This document shows, one piece after another, positions 27,308 to 37,762 of a stretch of DNA of 64,000 nucleotides. The stretch lies in NCBI RefSeq assembly GCF_028368935.1, contig NZ_JAQNDK010000001.1, positions 434,001-498,000 of the forward strand. The letters are read 5' to 3'. Source of the stretch: Sorangium aterium (GTDB lineage Bacteria; Myxococcota_A; Polyangia; Polyangiales; Polyangiaceae). Both the position numbers and the translations under genes were made by a program. Under the pieces are notes generated by a model, which saw only the letters and a program-made list of their open reading frames with translations, ran no database searches and was not told the origin of the DNA. Numbering within the stretch: the first letter of the stretch is position 1; every line of letters begins with the position of its first letter.

Positions 27308-28849
27308 ATGGAAGACGCCCCCCTCCTAGAGCGCGAACCGGAGACCAACATCTTCGGCGAATCCATGGCGGTGTTTCACACCGCCGCGGACCTCATCGGC
27401 CTGGCTCCCCGCATCCGGCTGGAGCTCGAGCAGCCCGACTACGAGCACATCTTCTACATCACCACGCAGCTCCAGGACCGCCTCGTCCCCTTCCGCGGAG
27501 AGGCGGCCGCCGCCTACGAGCGGCTCCCTGCGTCGGTGATCCCGAACCGGGCCGCGATCACCCCGCTCTTCAACGGCAAGCTCATCCTCCGCCCCGAGGC
27601 GCTCCGGAGCGGCTCGATCCACGTGCAGGACGGAGCGATCCGCCTCGGCGACCAGGGACTTTACCGCATCCAGCCCGGCGCGTTCGTGCGCTTCAAGGCC
27701 TATCGCGTCCAGCACAACCAGGCGCGAGGGCCTTACAAGGGCGGGCTGCGCTTCCACAAGGCCGTGTCGCTCGACCTGTTCAACGCGCTCGCCGCCGAGA
27801 TGACCTGGAAGACGGCCATCGCCGATGTCCCGTTCGGCGGCGCCAAGGGGGGTATTCGCATGGATCCGCGCGAGCACAGCAAGGAGGAGCTCGAGGCGAT
27901 CTCGCTCCGGTACATGTACCGGCTGAAGCAGCTCGTCGGGCCCAACGTGGACATCCCCGCGCCGGACGTGGGCACGAACGCCGAGGTGATGGCGTGGCTC
28001 CTGCGCCAGTACAGCGACGGCGAGCGCGAGCGGGTCAATCACCGCGGCGTCGTCACGGGCAAGGACGTGCGCATCGGCGGCTCCGAGGGGCGCGTCAAGG
28101 CGACCGGGCAGGGGCTCGCGTACTGCATCGAGGAGTGGTACGCGCAGCGCGGCGCCTCCCTCGCGGGGGCGCGCTTCATCGTGCAGGGCTTCGGCAATGT
28201 CGGCTCCGCCGCCGCCGAGATCCTGTGCCGGATGGGCGCGCGGTGCGTGGCGGTGCAGGACGCCGACGGCGCGATCTACGACCCGAACGGCGTCGACGTC
28301 GGCGCGCTGATGACCCACGTCAACGAGAACCCGCAGAACCTCCGGCGGTCGGTCGCCGGCTACAGCGGCGCCCAGGCGATCGCGCGGGACGATTTCTGGA
28401 GCGTGGACGCGGACATCTGCATCCCGGCCGCGCTCGGCGACGCCATCACCGGCGAGGTGGCCGAGCGGCTCAAGGCGAAGCTCGTGGCCGAGGGCGCCAA
28501 CCGGCCGACCACGACCGAGGGCGACAAGGTGCTCGCGGAGCGCGGCATCAGCGTCATCCCCGACATCATCGGCAACGCGGGGGGCGTGACCGTCTCCTAT
28601 TACGAATGGGTCCAGAACAAGCGCATGGAGCACTGGACCGAGGGCGAGGTGAACGCGCGGCTGGAGCGCGCCATCAAGAGCAACTACCGCCTGATCTGCG
28701 ACATCGCGGAGGACCGGCCGCGCCGCTCGGAAGATCACGACTCGACCAGGCTCGTCATGGGCAAGCGCCTGCCGATGCGGCTCGCCGCGATGGTGCTCGC
28801 GCTCAAGCGGATCGAGGCGCACTACATGCTGGAAGGGTTCTCCCAATGA
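27308..28849 (+). CDS. Glu/Leu/Phe/Val dehydrogenase family protein with enlarged N-terminal domain
   Basis: 513 residues against a usual 410-450. The glutamate dehydrogenase core is clear: GPYKGGLRFH near residue 140, the catalytic Lys region VPFGGAKGGI, the dinucleotide motif GFGNVGSAAAE and AEGANRPTT. It interconverts an amino acid (probably glutamate) and its 2-oxo acid with NAD(P). The extra ~55-60 residues lie between the first helix (EHIFYITTQLQDRL) and the FKAYRVQHNQARGPYKGG strand, where normal enzymes connect directly. No strong ribosome site precedes ATG 27308; the frame is open 132 bases further up. Confidence 0.88.
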   Translation: MEDAPLLEREPETNIFGESMAVFHTAADLIGLAPRIRLELEQPDYEHIFYITTQLQDRLVPFRGEAAAAYERLPASVIPNRAAITPLFNGKLILRPEALRSGSIHVQDGAIRLGDQGLYRIQPGAFVRFKAYRVQHNQARGPYKGGLRFHKAVSLDLFNALAAEMTWKTAIADVPFGGAKGGIRMDPREHSKEELEAISLRYMYRLKQLVGPNVDIPAPDVGTNAEVMAWLLRQYSDGERERVNHRGVVTGKDVRIGGSEGRVKATGQGLAYCIEEWYAQRGASLAGARFIVQGFGNVGSAAAEILCRMGARCVAVQDADGAIYDPNGVDVGALMTHVNENPQNLRRSVAGYSGAQAIARDDFWSVDADICIPAALGDAITGEVAERLKAKLVAEGANRPTTTEGDKVLAERGISVIPDIIGNAGGVTVSYYEWVQNKRMEHWTEGEVNARLERAIKSNYRLICDIAEDRPRRSEDHDSTRLVMGKRLPMRLAAMVLALKRIEAHYMLEGFSQ

Positions 28850-28931
28850 GCTCGGCGAAATGACGAGAGCGGCGCGCGTCGGGCGCTCGATCGGCGATCG
28901 ATCGGGCGGCCGGACGCCCGCCCGGCGAGGG

Positions 28932-30920
<1,989 letters not shown>

Positions 30921-31176
30921 GGGGCCGGTCCTGTAACCGCTCACACTGCCCAACTACGCCTCATTCCTTCCAACGGCAACCGGGAAGCGGCGGCGCCCCC
31001 GGCCTTCGACGAAGGCGCGCGGGGGCGAGCAGTCCGCCTAGCGCTCGCGGCGCTCGCGGCGCTCGCCTCGCCGCGTGTCCGCGCCGCCGACGGGCGTTTT
31101 CGGCGTTTTCGCTGCCCGCGCGCGCTTTCGAAGGCCGGGGGCGCCGCGCGGGGCGTCCGCATGGTAAGGAGGTCGT

Positions 31177-31491
31177 ATGCTCCGCCTCAACGCCGAATGG
31201 ACACAGGTGCTCCGCCGGTACAAGGAAGACCACCAGGATCCACGCAACCAGGCGTGTCACCAGGTCGGCATACCGCTGATCGTCGCGAGCTTCCCGGTGG
31301 GCGCGACGCTCATCGGCCTCCCGCTCGCGGCCGCGATGTTCACGACGGGCTGGGGCTTCCAGTTCGTGGGCCACTACTTCGAGGGAAAGAAGCCGTCGTT
31401 CGTGGACGACAAGCGGAGCTTGGTCATCGGCGTGCTCTGGTGTCTCGAGAAATACGGCCTGCGCGTCTTCGAAGAGACGAAAGCCCCCTGA
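31177..31491 (+). CDS. Mpo1-like (DUF962) membrane protein
   Basis: 104 residues. The DUF962/Mpo1 pattern is complete: YKEDHQDPRNQACHQVGIPL with His19 and His28, two hydrophobic helices (about 32-58) and FQFVGHYFEGKKPSF with His66. Yeast Mpo1 is an Fe(II)-dependent dioxygenase that oxidises 2-hydroxy fatty acids by one carbon. AAGGAGG lies 5 bases before ATG 31177. The gene is short and stands alone before two hairpins. Activity on the 2-hydroxy fatty acids typical of myxobacterial lipids is inference. Confidence 0.82.
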   Translation: MLRLNAEWTQVLRRYKEDHQDPRNQACHQVGIPLIVASFPVGATLIGLPLAAAMFTTGWGFQFVGHYFEGKKPSFVDDKRSLVIGVLWCLEKYGLRVFEETKAP

Positions 31492-31520
31492 CGCTCCTCG
31501 CCAGGCGCTTCCCAAGCGCG

Positions 31521-31547
31521 GTCCACGTGCACGGCTGTGACGTGGAC
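31521..31547. repeat. 8-bp inverted repeat
   Basis: gtccacgt (31521-31528) pairs with acgtggac (31540-31547) across 11 bases. It lies 29 bases after the Mpo1-like gene and may be part of a two-hairpin termination region. Confidence 0.4.
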
Positions 31548-31566
31548 AGATCGGCCTCCTGCCTCG

Positions 31567-31589
31567 GAAAACCATGGAACATGGTTTTC
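31567..31589 (+). terminator. Hairpin with 10-bp stem and T-rich edge
   Basis: gaaaaccatg (31567-31576) pairs perfectly with catggttttc (31580-31589) across a GAA loop and is followed by tctctgcc. The 3' arm itself is T-rich (ttttc). It is one of the few intrinsic-terminator-like structures in the window and lies 76 bases after the Mpo1-like gene. Confidence 0.5.
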
Positions 31590-31816
31590 TCTGCCACTGT
31601 GCTGCATCGCGCAAAGCTTTCTTGACGTGATGAACGCACGGTCGTACCTGTGTCGCGGGCGGGCGACGACTCTTCCTCTCTCGGGTTCTCGGCAGGCACC
31701 GCGCCCGCCGGCGCATCGACGTCCGTCCAGCGCGTGCGCCTGTCCCAGCGAGCTCCCGGAGCTTTGTGACCGGCCCACCGCAGGCGATGAGATGGACGAG
31801 GACGAGGAGGCGGGGG

Positions 31817-32653
31817 ATGGGGGGTGCGGGGAGCATGAGGGGGAAAGTCGCCGTGATCACGGGGGGCACCTCGGGGATCGGGCTCGCGACGGCATCCGCG
31901 CTGGCGCGGCAGGGCGCCCGGGTGACCGTGCTCTGTCGCCGGACCGGCTCCGACGGCGCGAGGAAGCTCGCCGCGCTGAAGGCGCTGGGCGAGGTCAGCC
32001 TCATCGAGTGTGACCTCGGCCGGCTCGCCTCCGTACGCGCGGCGGCCCGCCAGGTGGCCGACCGGTGTCGGGTCGTTCACCTGCTCGTGAACAACGCGGG
32101 CGTGTTCCTGCGTGAACGAGCGGAGTCGGCCGACGGCCTCGAGATGACGTTCCAGGTGAACTACCTGTCGCATTTCCTGCTGTCGAACCTGCTGCTCGAC
32201 CGGCTCAAGGCCGCGCGCGACGCGCGCGTCGTCAACATGGTCGCGCCGGTGGACAGCATCCGGCTCGACTTCGACGATCTCATGTCGAAACGCTCCTATT
32301 CGTTCCTCTCCGCCTCCGCGCGGTCGAAGCTCGCGCTCGTGCTCGCGGCGCGCCGCCTCTCGGAGAGGCTCTCGAGCACCGGAGCCCAGGTGCTCTGCTA
32401 CTACCCTGGCCTCGTGCGCTCAGGGCTGTTCGAGGGGACATCGCGCGTCCTCAAGGCGCTGATCGACGTCGTGGGCGCGACCCCGGCGCAGGCCGCCGCG
32501 AACCTCCTCGCGATCCTGGCCGACACGGCGCCCACCGGAAGCCCCGCCTTCTTCGAGCGGACCAGGGCGAGGCCGCTCAAGGGAATGGCGACCGACGCCG
32601 AGGCGGCCTCGCGGCTCTGGGAGATGAGCTCGAGGCTCGTCGGCTTCACCTGA
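31817..32653 (+). CDS. SDR-fold protein lacking the catalytic Ser and Tyr
   Basis: 278 residues, retinol-dehydrogenase-like SDR. The cofactor loop TGGTSGIG (15-22), NNAG (92-95), an Asn in QVNYLSHF (115) and Lys171 are kept. The catalytic Ser position (normally VNVSS) reads VNMVA, giving Ala143. The Tyr four residues before Lys171 is Ser167 (SASARSK where relatives have AYCRSK). It should bind NAD(P)H but is unlikely to run the normal reaction, so it may be a sensor or structural protein, or use other residues. AGGAGG lies 6 bases before ATG 31817; ATG 31835 is an alternative start. Confidence 0.82.
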   Translation: MGGAGSMRGKVAVITGGTSGIGLATASALARQGARVTVLCRRTGSDGARKLAALKALGEVSLIECDLGRLASVRAAARQVADRCRVVHLLVNNAGVFLRERAESADGLEMTFQVNYLSHFLLSNLLLDRLKAARDARVVNMVAPVDSIRLDFDDLMSKRSYSFLSASARSKLALVLAARRLSERLSSTGAQVLCYYPGLVRSGLFEGTSRVLKALIDVVGATPAQAAANLLAILADTAPTGSPAFFERTRARPLKGMATDAEAASRLWEMSSRLVGFT

Positions 32654-32671
32654 ACGGACGCCCCACCCGGC

Positions 32672-34531
32672 TCATCGAGGTCCGCGCTTCTTGAGCTCCG
32701 CAGCGAGCGACGACTGCACGCGCTCGACCTCCCGGCCGATGGCCCGCACCGCCTCCGTCGCGCTCTCGAGCGTCCCCGCGCGGGCCTCCCGATCGAGCCG
32801 CGCGCAGAGCTCCTTCAGGCTGAAGGCCGCGAGCGCGTCGGCGCTCTCGTAGAGCGCCCAGGCGAGCCGCTCGAGCTCGCCGAGCGCGCCCTGCGCCGCG
32901 GCGTCGCGCATCGAGGCCACCCGGGTCGGGGCCTCCGTGAGGAAGAGCTCGATCACCTCGGTGACGACGTCGGGCTCGACGGCGCGCAGCCCGCCCCGCG
33001 TCCGCAAGGAGGCGGGCTGGCCGCGCTTCGACGTCGACGGGGGCGAGGGCGTGACCAGGGTCGGCGGAGCGAGCTCCACGCTCGGCGGCGCGCCGTCGAG
33101 GTGGGCGGCCTCGTACGCGCCGGACCGCGACGCCGCGCCGGGAGGCCGCCGCGCGCGGTCGCCCTCGTCCTGCCTCGGCGGCTTCGATGAGGCCGCCGCT
33201 CGCGGCGACCTCGGCGGGTGCGCGCGCGCCCCGGCGGACATGTGCTCCGGCGGCAGCCCTGCGAGCAGCCGCAGGCTCGAGTGCAGCTGCGCGCGCCGGA
33301 TCGGCTTGATGAGCACGGCGTCGACCTCGGCGCGGCTGGGCGCCTCCCTGCCGGGGTAGGTCATGAGGCCGACGCGAACGGGCGCGATCGCGGGGTCCGC
33401 CTTGATGTGCTGGAGCAGCCTCAGGCCGTCGAGATCGGTCAGCTCGAGGTCGATCAGCACCATGTCGTAGTCGGCGCCGGCGTCCGCCGCCTCGCGCAGC
33501 GCGGCCAGCGCGGCGGCGCCGCTGCCCGAGGTGCGGCAAGCGAGCCCGAGCTCCTCGATCAGCTTTCGCACCACCTGGCGCACCGAGCCGCTGTCGTCGA
33601 CCACGAGCACCCGCTTCCCGGGCAGGTCGATGCGCGGGATGAGCGCGCGCTCCGCGCCGCGCGCGCGCCGCTCGAACGGCAGCGCGAACGAGATCCCATG
33701 CCGGCGCGCATCGATGTCCGCGGGCTCGCAGAGCTCGCCGCCCATCGCGACGACCAGGCGCTTCGCGACGGCCAACCCGGACGCCACGCCGAGATCCCGC
33801 CCGGGCGCAGGCCGCGCTCCCCCGGCCGGCGCGCCCGACGCGCCCGGCGCCGCCGCGCCGTCCGCGCGCCCTGCCCCGCCCGTGAGGCGGACATCGAAGC
33901 GCACCCGCGCGCGCGATCGCTCGGGCGCGGCGTCGAGCCTGCCCTTCGCCTCGTCGTTGCGGGCCGCGTCCAGCGCGGCGCGCACCAGCACCTCGCCTCG
34001 GGGCGCCGCGCCGATCGCGGTCGCCACGACGTTCTGCAGGATCTGCCGCAGCCGGGCGGCGTCTCCGCGCACCGCCGCCGGCACGTCCGGGTCGACGTCG
34101 AGCACGAGCTCGGTCCCGTCATCATGCGCGCGATCGCCGAGCAGCTCCGCCGCGTCCTCGATCGCCCGGCGCAGATCGAAGTCGGCGTGATCGACGTGCG
34201 GCCCGCGGCCGTCCGGCTGGCCGAGCGAGATGAGATCGTCGACCATCGAGAGCACCGCGTCGCCGCTGCTCCGGATGCGCCGCGCCCAGGAGCGCTGCTC
34301 CGGGTCGAGCTCGCTGTCGAGCAAGAGGCTGCTGAACCCGACGATCCCGCTGAGCAGCGCCCGGATCTCGTGCCGCATCTGCGCGACAGCGCTCGCCTCA
34401 TCCTCCTCATGGGCGAGCGCCCACGGCCGCGCGGCCGGCTCCTGCGGCGCGAGCGCGCGCTCCGCGGACTCGCTGCTCCTCGTGCCGGGGCTGCTCTCTG
34501 GACCGCTCCGGCGCTGCTCTTTGCCTGCCAT
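32672..34531 (-). CDS. Hybrid histidine kinase-like protein with degenerate ATPase and HPt regions
   Basis: 619 residues, no membrane helix. A His-kinase dimerisation box carries His54 (QMRHEIRALLSGI). The ATPase domain is weak: its N-box reads QILQNVVATAIG, without the second Asn, and the G2 box is GVASGLAVAKRL. A receiver (about 307-420) keeps the acidic pair Asp312/Asp313, phosphoacceptor Asp361, Thr391 and Lys409. After a ~110-residue Ala/Pro/Ser linker an HPt-like bundle follows, but its phospho-His is Trp558 (ERLAWALYES for AHTLKGS). It could act as a phosphate sink or scaffold. ATG 34531 lacks a clear ribosome site; GTG 34576 is an alternative. Confidence 0.82.
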   Translation of the reverse strand: MAGKEQRRSGPESSPGTRSSESAERALAPQEPAARPWALAHEEDEASAVAQMRHEIRALLSGIVGFSSLLLDSELDPEQRSWARRIRSSGDAVLSMVDDLISLGQPDGRGPHVDHADFDLRRAIEDAAELLGDRAHDDGTELVLDVDPDVPAAVRGDAARLRQILQNVVATAIGAAPRGEVLVRAALDAARNDEAKGRLDAAPERSRARVRFDVRLTGGAGRADGAAAPGASGAPAGGARPAPGRDLGVASGLAVAKRLVVAMGGELCEPADIDARRHGISFALPFERRARGAERALIPRIDLPGKRVLVVDDSGSVRQVVRKLIEELGLACRTSGSGAAALAALREAADAGADYDMVLIDLELTDLDGLRLLQHIKADPAIAPVRVGLMTYPGREAPSRAEVDAVLIKPIRRAQLHSSLRLLAGLPPEHMSAGARAHPPRSPRAAASSKPPRQDEGDRARRPPGAASRSGAYEAAHLDGAPPSVELAPPTLVTPSPPSTSKRGQPASLRTRGGLRAVEPDVVTEVIELFLTEAPTRVASMRDAAAQGALGELERLAWALYESADALAAFSLKELCARLDREARAGTLESATEAVRAIGREVERVQSSLAAELKKRGPR

Positions 34532-34666
34532 CGACGCCCCGCCACGCCTCAGCCGCCCGCCCCACGCGGACCCCACGGCGCCGGAGCTTCAAGTGTACTG
34601 CTTACAATGCCCCGGAGAGAAGCTCGCCGTGCGCGCCGCGATGAGCGCTCCGCGCCATCTCCACGT

Positions 34667-34711
34667 CATCCACGCCATCCACGTCATCCACGCCATCCAC
34701 GCCATTTGCGC
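34667..34711. repeat. 9-bp tandem repeats (catccacgY)
   Basis: Four units catccacgc, catccacgt, catccacgc, catccacgc run from 34667 to 34702, and a diverged fifth (catttgcgc) follows. They lie in the 207-base spacer between the end of the diiron gene (34739) and the kinase-like gene start (34531), both minus strand. Role unknown. Confidence 0.7.
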
Positions 34712-34738
34712 AATGTCAGCGCGCGATGTCAGCGTCCG

Positions 34739-35734
34739 TCAGCTCCGGCGCCCCGCATCCCGCGCCACGGCGGGGGCGCTCGGCGGCTTCTCCCGCGGCC
34801 CGCGAGGCGCGTGGGGGCGGCGCGCGTCCCCGAGCGCCGTCACGACGACGCGCTCGCGATCGACCGCCGCTTCCGCCGAGAGCACGCTGACGGCCGACGG
34901 GTCCTCGGACGACGCGAGCGCGCGCCGGCTGTGCCCGAACAGGCGCAGGAGCAGCTCCGGCGGGGCGAAGTCGAGGTCGCTCTCGTGGACGAAGAGCCGC
35001 CCGAGGTGCTCGGCGTAGGCGCTGGCGAGCACTTGGAAAGGGATCCTGTCGAAGGCGAGCGCGCGCCGGCGGCTCGCGGCCGCCGACCCGAGCAGCGCCG
35101 CGAAGAGGGTCGTGTAGATGGCGCGCAGCCTGATCCGCATCGAGGGCGGGCTGCGCTTCAGGGCCTCGCGCAGGAAGTGGACGTTGAGCGGGACGTGGAA
35201 CGACTCGTCGCGCGTCAGGATCGTCAGCATCTGGCGCACCGCCGGGTACCGGGCTTCCCGCAGCGCGAGGCGGTAGGTCGTCGAGCCGATGGTCTCGAAC
35301 ATGAGGTTCGTGAGCACGATCGTCTCCACCCGCCTCGCGCGGCCGTACAGGCGGTAAAAGGTGCCGGTGACGCGGCCCATCGGCCGGACCTCGCCGCCGA
35401 TGTGCGCGAGGAACTTCGTGAGCAGCTCGCGGTGCCACCCCTCCTCGTCGCCGTAGAGCCGCAGGCACTCGCCGAGCTCGGGGTCCCAGCCGCTCACCTC
35501 GTCGGCCAGGGCATGCGCCTGCATGAGGCCGGACTCCTCGGCGCGGAACGCGGCGTTGAAGAACGCGATCGCGGCCTGGCGCTCTCCCTCGCTCTCCCAC
35601 GCGATCGGCCGGGAGAGGTCGAGCTCTTCCTCGTACATCCGCTCCGCGCGGCGGCGCAGCATGGTGAGCCACCACGAGGTGGGACGCTGGACGGGAGGCT
35701 TGCGGGAGATCGTCTGGGGCGCTGCAAAAAGCAT
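34739..35734 (-). CDS. Diiron ferritin-like protein
   Basis: 331 residues. The spacing of Glu67, E98xxH101 (DEEGWH), Glu147 (MFETIG) and E177xxH180 (RDESFH) matches the carboxylate/His ligands of a four-helix-bundle diiron site, as in ferritin-like oxidases, desaturases and ribonucleotide-reductase-like proteins. It lacks the extra His of AurF-type N-oxygenases. A ~100-residue C-terminal part follows with LDFAPPELLLRLFG and then a low-complexity Arg/Ala/Pro end. ATG 35734 is chosen by where similarity-like sequence begins; no strong ribosome site is seen, and Met25 is an alternative. The substrate is unknown. Confidence 0.72.
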   Translation of the reverse strand: MLFAAPQTISRKPPVQRPTSWWLTMLRRRAERMYEEELDLSRPIAWESEGERQAAIAFFNAAFRAEESGLMQAHALADEVSGWDPELGECLRLYGDEEGWHRELLTKFLAHIGGEVRPMGRVTGTFYRLYGRARRVETIVLTNLMFETIGSTTYRLALREARYPAVRQMLTILTRDESFHVPLNVHFLREALKRSPPSMRIRLRAIYTTLFAALLGSAAASRRRALAFDRIPFQVLASAYAEHLGRLFVHESDLDFAPPELLLRLFGHSRRALASSEDPSAVSVLSAEAAVDRERVVVTALGDARRPHAPRGPREKPPSAPAVARDAGRRS

Positions 35735-36153
35735 CGGGCAAGGAGCCCGTCGGTGGCGGATGAGGAGCCGTCTCCTCGATCGCACAGGACGGGACGGGGC
35801 GGGCGGCACCATAGCGCAGTTGTTCGGCGCGGCGCACCCGGGTGCGCGGCGCGCGCGTCGCGAAGGCGCGCGCCGAGGGCGGAAGGCAGCTCGGGGTCGA
35901 CGGCTCCCTGCGCGCTCGCGCGATCGCCCCGACGGGCGGCGCCGGGCGGACGACCCGGGGGGCATGTCGCTCGGGGGCACACGCCGTGCAACCGCCGTGC
36001 AACCGCCGTGCAACCGCCGTGCGTGGCCCGACTCGACGCCGCGCGGCGCCGCGCCAGACCACGCGACGCCCCCCCGCGCAGAGCGAGACGCGCGTTCGTC
36101 GCCGAGGCGCCCTTTGTACGCCCCCCCGGGTGGGATACCATAGTCGACCCACT
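35735..36153. other. 419-base divergent spacer with 11-bp repeats
   Basis: The spacer lies between the diiron gene (minus) and the 5'-nucleotidase gene (plus). It contains three perfect 11-bp direct repeats and a partial fourth (35983-36022). Close to the right end, gataccat (36134-36141) resembles a -10 box only 12 bases before the GTG start, so the nucleotidase transcript may have a very short leader. No gene is supported. Confidence 0.5.
35983..36022. repeat. 11-bp tandem repeat (gccgtgcaacc) x 3.6
   Basis: Units occupy 35983-35993, 35994-36004 and 36005-36015 and are identical; gccgtgc (36016-36022) begins a fourth. The 11-base period puts successive copies on the same face of the helix, as for arrays of regulator sites, but an unstable simple repeat is equally possible. 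Confidence 0.8.
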
Positions 36154-37713
36154 GTGTTCTTCGAGCAGCTCGAGCTCCCCCTCGGAGGGCTCTATCCCCA
36201 GACCGAGCCCACGCGCATCCCACGGACCCGGCGCGTCTTCGTCAACCGCAACCTCAAGCTGGCGGGGATCGACTGGGTCGGCTTCGACATGGACTACACC
36301 CTGGCGATCTACAACCAGACCGAGATGGACAACCTCTCGATCCAGGGGACCGTCACGAAGCTCGCGGCGCGAGGCTACCCCGAGGAGCTCCTGCGGCGCC
36401 TCCGCTATCCGATCCACTTCCCGATCCGCGGCCTGCTGATCGACAAGCGCTTCGGCCACGTGCTCAAGATGGACCGGTTCAAGGTGGTCCAGCGCGGGTA
36501 CCACGGCCTCCGGGAGCTCACGAAGGACGAGCTCCGGTCGCTCTACCAGCACCGCAAGATCCGGCCGAACACCGCCCGCTACCACTGGATCGACACGCTC
36601 TACGCGCTGAGCGAGGCCACGCTCTACGCCGGCATCGTCGACGCCCTCGAGGAGCGCGGCGTCGCGCTCGACTACGCGCGGCTGTTCACCGACATCCGCG
36701 AGTGCATCGACGAGGCGCACCGGGACGGCACCATCCTCGACGTCGTCCTGTCCGACCTGCCGCGCTTCGTCGAGCGGGACCCGAACCTGGCGCAGACGCT
36801 CCACAAGTTCCGCTCGGCGGGCAAGAAGCTCTTCTTGCTCACGAACTCGCGCTGGCCGTTCACCGAGAAGATGATGACGTACCTGCTCGGGGACGCGATG
36901 CCCGAGTACCCGAGCTTCCGGCACTACTTCGACGTCATCGTCGTCGCCGCGCAGAAGCCGGCGTTCTTCCAGGAGCGCCGCCCGCTGCTCATCCGCGACG
37001 GCGCCGAGCCCCGCCCCGCCACGGCGCCGCTCGAGCGCGGCGCCATCTACGAGGGCGGCAACCTCAACGACTTCGAGAAGTTCCTGAACATCTCCGGCGA
37101 TCGGGTCCTCTACGTCGGCGATCACATCTACGGCGACATCCTCCGCTCCAAGAAGGAGAGCGCGTGGCGCACGGCGATGATCATCCAGGAGATGGAAGCG
37201 GAGGTCGCCGCCCACGAGTCCTGCCGCCGCGAGCACATGGAGAGCGCCCTGCTCGAGGGGCGCCGCGAGGAGCTCGAGGACCAGCTGCGCTTCTACCAGC
37301 AGCGCTACAAGGACCTCACCCGCAAGATCGAAGAGGAGCAGCAGAAGAGGAACGGCGCGACCAACGGGGGCGGAGCGCCGCTGCTCGCGGAGGCGAACGG
37401 CGAGCACGTCCGGATCGACTACGCGACGTCGTTCTACGAGGCCGAGCGGGGCCGCACCAAGCGCGCGGTCGAGCGCATCCGCGGCCAGCTCCGGGCCGTC
37501 GACGCGGAGGTCGGCAAGCTGGAGCGCGAGATCGCCCGCCGCTTCCACCCCTACTGGGGCTCGCTGCTCAAGGAGGCGAACGAGACGTCCAGCTTCGGCG
37601 ATCAGGTCGAGGAGTACGCCTGCATCTACACGTCCCGCGTCTCGAACCTGCTCGCCTACTCGCCGCTGCAGTACTTCAGGAGCCCGCGCGACCTGATGCC
37701 GCACGAGCTCTGA
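36154..37713 (+). CDS. HAD-family 5'-nucleotidase (cN-II/HAD-IG type)
   Basis: 519 residues. HAD motif I is FDMDYTL (nucleophile Asp45, acid Asp47), motif II LLTNS, and the last motif YVGDHIYGDIL. The long cap between motifs I and II is typical of purine 5'-nucleotidases, which free nucleosides from IMP/GMP-type nucleotides in the cytosol. After the HAD core come about 150 residues rich in charged heptads (RREELEDQLRFYQQRYKDL and a second helix near 460) that look coiled-coil. The start is GTG 36154 (VFFEQLELPL) with no ribosome site; the open frame extends upstream but its content is noise. Confidence 0.9.
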   Translation: MFFEQLELPLGGLYPQTEPTRIPRTRRVFVNRNLKLAGIDWVGFDMDYTLAIYNQTEMDNLSIQGTVTKLAARGYPEELLRRLRYPIHFPIRGLLIDKRFGHVLKMDRFKVVQRGYHGLRELTKDELRSLYQHRKIRPNTARYHWIDTLYALSEATLYAGIVDALEERGVALDYARLFTDIRECIDEAHRDGTILDVVLSDLPRFVERDPNLAQTLHKFRSAGKKLFLLTNSRWPFTEKMMTYLLGDAMPEYPSFRHYFDVIVVAAQKPAFFQERRPLLIRDGAEPRPATAPLERGAIYEGGNLNDFEKFLNISGDRVLYVGDHIYGDILRSKKESAWRTAMIIQEMEAEVAAHESCRREHMESALLEGRREELEDQLRFYQQRYKDLTRKIEEEQQKRNGATNGGGAPLLAEANGEHVRIDYATSFYEAERGRTKRAVERIRGQLRAVDAEVGKLEREIARRFHPYWGSLLKEANETSSFGDQVEEYACIYTSRVSNLLAYSPLQYFRSPRDLMPHEL

Positions 37714-37762
37714 TCGCCGAGGCCTCCGCGCGGGTGCGCGGGCGCCGCATGAGGAGATCGCC

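Larger units (their letters stand above)
31492..31816. other. 325-base spacer with two hairpins
   Basis: The spacer lies between the Mpo1-like and the SDR-like gene on the same strand. It contains an 8-bp inverted repeat (gtccacgt / acgtggac) and, 19 bases further on, a 10-bp perfect hairpin. The AT-richer stretch around 31560-31640 may carry the promoter of the next gene. No gene is seen. Confidence 0.55.
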
